The notes beneath the pieces are model-generated. The model was given only the letters and a program-made list of their open reading frames with translations. It did no database searches and was not told the DNA's origin. Of a stretch of 64,000 bases of DNA, positions 62,566 to 64,000 are shown piece after piece. The first letter of the stretch is position 1. Each line of letters begins with the position of its first letter. Source of the DNA: Planctomicrobium piriforme (GTDB lineage: Bacteria > Planctomycetota > Planctomycetia > Planctomycetales > Planctomycetaceae); the NCBI RefSeq assembly GCF_900113665.1, contig NZ_FOQD01000023.1:1-64000 (forward strand). Reading direction: 5' to 3'. A program made the translations under genes and the position numbers.

Positions 62566-63213
62566 TCAGGGCAGATCGTTCAGCACTGTCACGCGACCAT
62601 TGGTGACCTTCAGTCGCCTTTCGGCAAAAAGCCGAATCGCTTCCGGGTAGGCCTGGCATTCCGCTTCGAAGACGCGAGCGGCGAGACTGTCGGCGTCGTC
62701 GTTGTCGAGAACCGGAACCGTCCGCTGCAGAATGATTGGTCCCTCGTCGTAGTTGTTGTCACAGAAATGCACAGTGCAGCCTGAGACTTTGCAGCCGCGG
62801 GCGATGACCGCCTCGTGAACGTGGTGCCCGTACATCCCCTGTCCGCAAAAAGCGGGGATGAGAGCGGGGTGAATGTTCATCACCCGATTCTCGAAATCGT
62901 CGGGGATGAGAATCCGGGCGAGAAATCCGCCGAGGACCACGAGGTCAACCTGCCGTTCGCGAAAGCGTTCGAAGAGGGCAGCGCTATACGTTTCCAGACT
63001 TGGAAACGATTTTCGCAGGAACAACTCCGGCTCCAGCCCGAGTTCCTGCGCGCGGTCAATGCCTCGGCAAGTGCGGTTCGCGACGACCGAGACAACCGTG
63101 GCATGAAGCTGGCCATCGAGGATCTGCTGTTGCAGATTGACGAGCGTGGTCCCGCCGCCTGAGATCAGGACGGCCAGTCGCAAGGGAACGGGTGGGGAAC
63201 TGCTGTTCGTCAT
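62566..63213 (-). CDS. purN: Phosphoribosylglycinamide formyltransferase
   Basis: This 215-residue enzyme transfers a formyl group from 10-formyl-THF to GAR in purine synthesis. It has RLAVLISGGGTTLVNLQQQI at the start, LVVLGGFLARILIPDDFENR, the catalytic Asn-X-His in VMNIHPALIPAF and the Asp in CDNNYDEGPIILQ. The usual KGxxYGHHVH loop is seen in CGQGMYGHHVHEAV. All active-site residues are in place. Confidence 0.93.
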   Translation of the reverse strand: MTNSSSPPVPLRLAVLISGGGTTLVNLQQQILDGQLHATVVSVVANRTCRGIDRAQELGLEPELFLRKSFPSLETYSAALFERFRERQVDLVVLGGFLARILIPDDFENRVMNIHPALIPAFCGQGMYGHHVHEAVIARGCKVSGCTVHFCDNNYDEGPIILQRTVPVLDNDDADSLAARVFEAECQAYPEAIRLFAERRLKVTNGRVTVLNDLP

Positions 63214-63238
63214 GCCAGTTTCAATGACAGTAGTACCA

Positions 63239-63346
63239 AGTTTTCAGTCATCAGTTTTCAGTTCAGACCAATTCGATGAGAAACAACACAATGTGAGCAT
63301 TTCGGGTTTTTCAAACTGACAACAGAATACTGACAACTCAGAACGA
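63239..63346. repeat. CAGTTTTCAG palindromic repeat, copy 3
   Basis: TTTTCAGTCATCAGTTTTCA at the left and ACTGACAACTCAGAACGACT at the right are imperfect inverted repeats, with a central TTTTTCAAACTGAC. The unit closely matches the minus strand of 32828-32929 and the plus strand of 56489-56605. It lies between the purN start and the next gene's stop codon. Confidence 0.8.
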
Positions 63347-63355
63347 CTGTCATGC

Positions 63356-63928
63356 CTATCGCGGATAGAGTTGTCGCACGCGGTCTCGATGAACTTCCAG
63401 ATATCCTTGCTGTTCTTTTGTGATTGGATCGAGGGCGATGATTTCGATCATTTTCCAGCCATCCTTTTCTGGCTGCCATTTCGCTTCCCACATGGTGGCG
63501 ACGCGGCTGGAACCCCCGGCAAAATTGACTGTGGCGTTCACGCGAAAACGGGATCGTGCCCGAGTGTTCTGAGCGAGCATTTCGACTTGCACATCGGTGA
63601 CTCGCATGTCGTCCTGCACCTGGACCAGGTTGTAGCCTTCGGCGGCGAGCAGATGTACATCCCAGGCGGAATTGGAGATGTAAGAACGGGTTCTCTCGAG
63701 GTCGCGGTCGTGAAACGCCTGGGTAATGCCGTAGACGTTCTCGGCCACGATCTCGGCAGGAGTCGTGACGGCGCGGTCGAGGGCAATGGCGCCGCCGCCG
63801 AGCAGCAACGCGCCCAGGGCAGCCAGCAGCAGCCAGATGCGGCGCTGCTGTGACCAGGCAATCGAGAGTGCGACGGCGGCGATCAGACAAACAACGACCG
63901 CCGGCCACGGATTTTCGCTAGGCCACAT
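63356..63928 (-). CDS. Membrane protein with NTF2-like C-terminal domain
   Basis: This 190-residue protein (ATG at 63928) has two membrane helices (AVVVCLIAAVALSIAWSQ and IWLLLAALGALLLGGGAIAL). A cytoplasmic or periplasmic domain of about 120 residues follows, with the NTF2/SnoaL-like pattern: a helix (TPAEIVAENVYGITQAFHDR), and strands in VQVEMLAQNTRARSRFRVNA, TVNFAGG and WEAKWQPEKDGWKMIEIIAL. The function is unknown. It stands close to purN but the repeat lies between them. Confidence 0.65.
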   Translation of the reverse strand: MWPSENPWPAVVVCLIAAVALSIAWSQQRRIWLLLAALGALLLGGGAIALDRAVTTPAEIVAENVYGITQAFHDRDLERTRSYISNSAWDVHLLAAEGYNLVQVQDDMRVTDVQVEMLAQNTRARSRFRVNATVNFAGGSSRVATMWEAKWQPEKDGWKMIEIIALDPITKEQQGYLEVHRDRVRQLYPR

Positions 63929-64000
63929 CGCGCGCACCCTGCTGCAAGCCGGCGAAAACAAGCTTCGCGGCCCACAGTTCCTACTTGGTGATCAGTTCTT
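63929..64000 (-). other. Right edge of the window, possible end of another minus-strand gene
   Basis: On the minus strand a frame reads ELITK and stops at 63982-63984; after that stop the same frame is open again and ends just beyond the ATG at 63928. Too little sequence is present to call a gene. Confidence 0.2.

Overview
This 64 kb window is chromosomal DNA from a member of the Planctomycetes. The 5' end of a 16S rRNA gene on the minus strand at the left edge reads like planctomycete 16S. Other planctomycete-like traits are secreted DUF1080 and YCF48-type proteins, a Ser/Thr kinase with a large extracytoplasmic part, MqnA, an LPS-type permease and many small dispersed repeats. The family assignment (Planctomycetaceae-like) is inference. 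No prophage, CRISPR array, tRNA gene or intact insertion sequence was recognised, so this is mostly core genome with short accessory insertions.

Layout. (1) 1-3.3 kb: start of 16S rRNA with its own promoter, an LptF/LptG-type permease, ispH and a BON-domain protein. (2) 3.6-13.8 kb: the whole F-type ATP synthase operon on the minus strand, in the order atpZ-like, atpI-like, atpB, atpE, b', b, atpH, atpA, atpG, atpD, atpC. A good promoter stands in front of it. Three unrelated small genes (HicB-like, four-helix-bundle and Uma2-like) sit at three successive junctions of its distal half. (3) 14-21.8 kb: DUF4912 protein, M20 peptidase, SUI1/YciH factor, STAS protein, EamA transporter, class V aminotransferase, and the divergent pair epmB / efp (EF-P modification and EF-P). 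(4) 21.8-31.5 kb, minus strand: a 1089-residue secreted YCF48/TPR/CBM9-like protein, a GNAT enzyme, a GroES-like protein with a possible operator, a secreted aldose epimerase, two coiled-coil membrane proteins and an HtrA protease. (5) 31.8-41.3 kb: TPR protein, C15-type peptidase, ROK kinase, RNase PH, secreted hypothetical, diacylglycerol kinase, mqnA, homoserine dehydrogenase and a tandem pair of leucine-rich-repeat-like membrane proteins. (6) 41.3-50 kb: ferrochelatase, an ATP-grasp protein translationally coupled to an alpha/beta hydrolase, hemW, rpsR, a Rieske protein coupled to pgpA, nadC, and a CarH-like regulator whose cobalamin-contacting histidines are missing. (7) 50-64 kb: receptor-like kinase, phosphoesterase, epimerase, bacterioferritin, esterase, metallopeptidase, a 35-residue Lys/Ala-rich protein, DUF1080 protein, peptidoglycan amidase overlapping a probable pseudo-hydrolase, purN and an NTF2-like membrane protein.

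The gene complement covers energy conservation (ATP synthase, menaquinone and haem synthesis), isoprenoid, NAD, purine and amino-acid synthesis, translation (16S, S18, EF-P, SUI1) and an outer-membrane or secretory system. The most unusual aspects are the accessory genes inside the ATP synthase operon, several families of small palindromic or mosaic repeats (one inside the epmB coding sequence), and several proteins of familiar fold whose key residues have been lost. All assignments come from reading the sequence; no database search was run.
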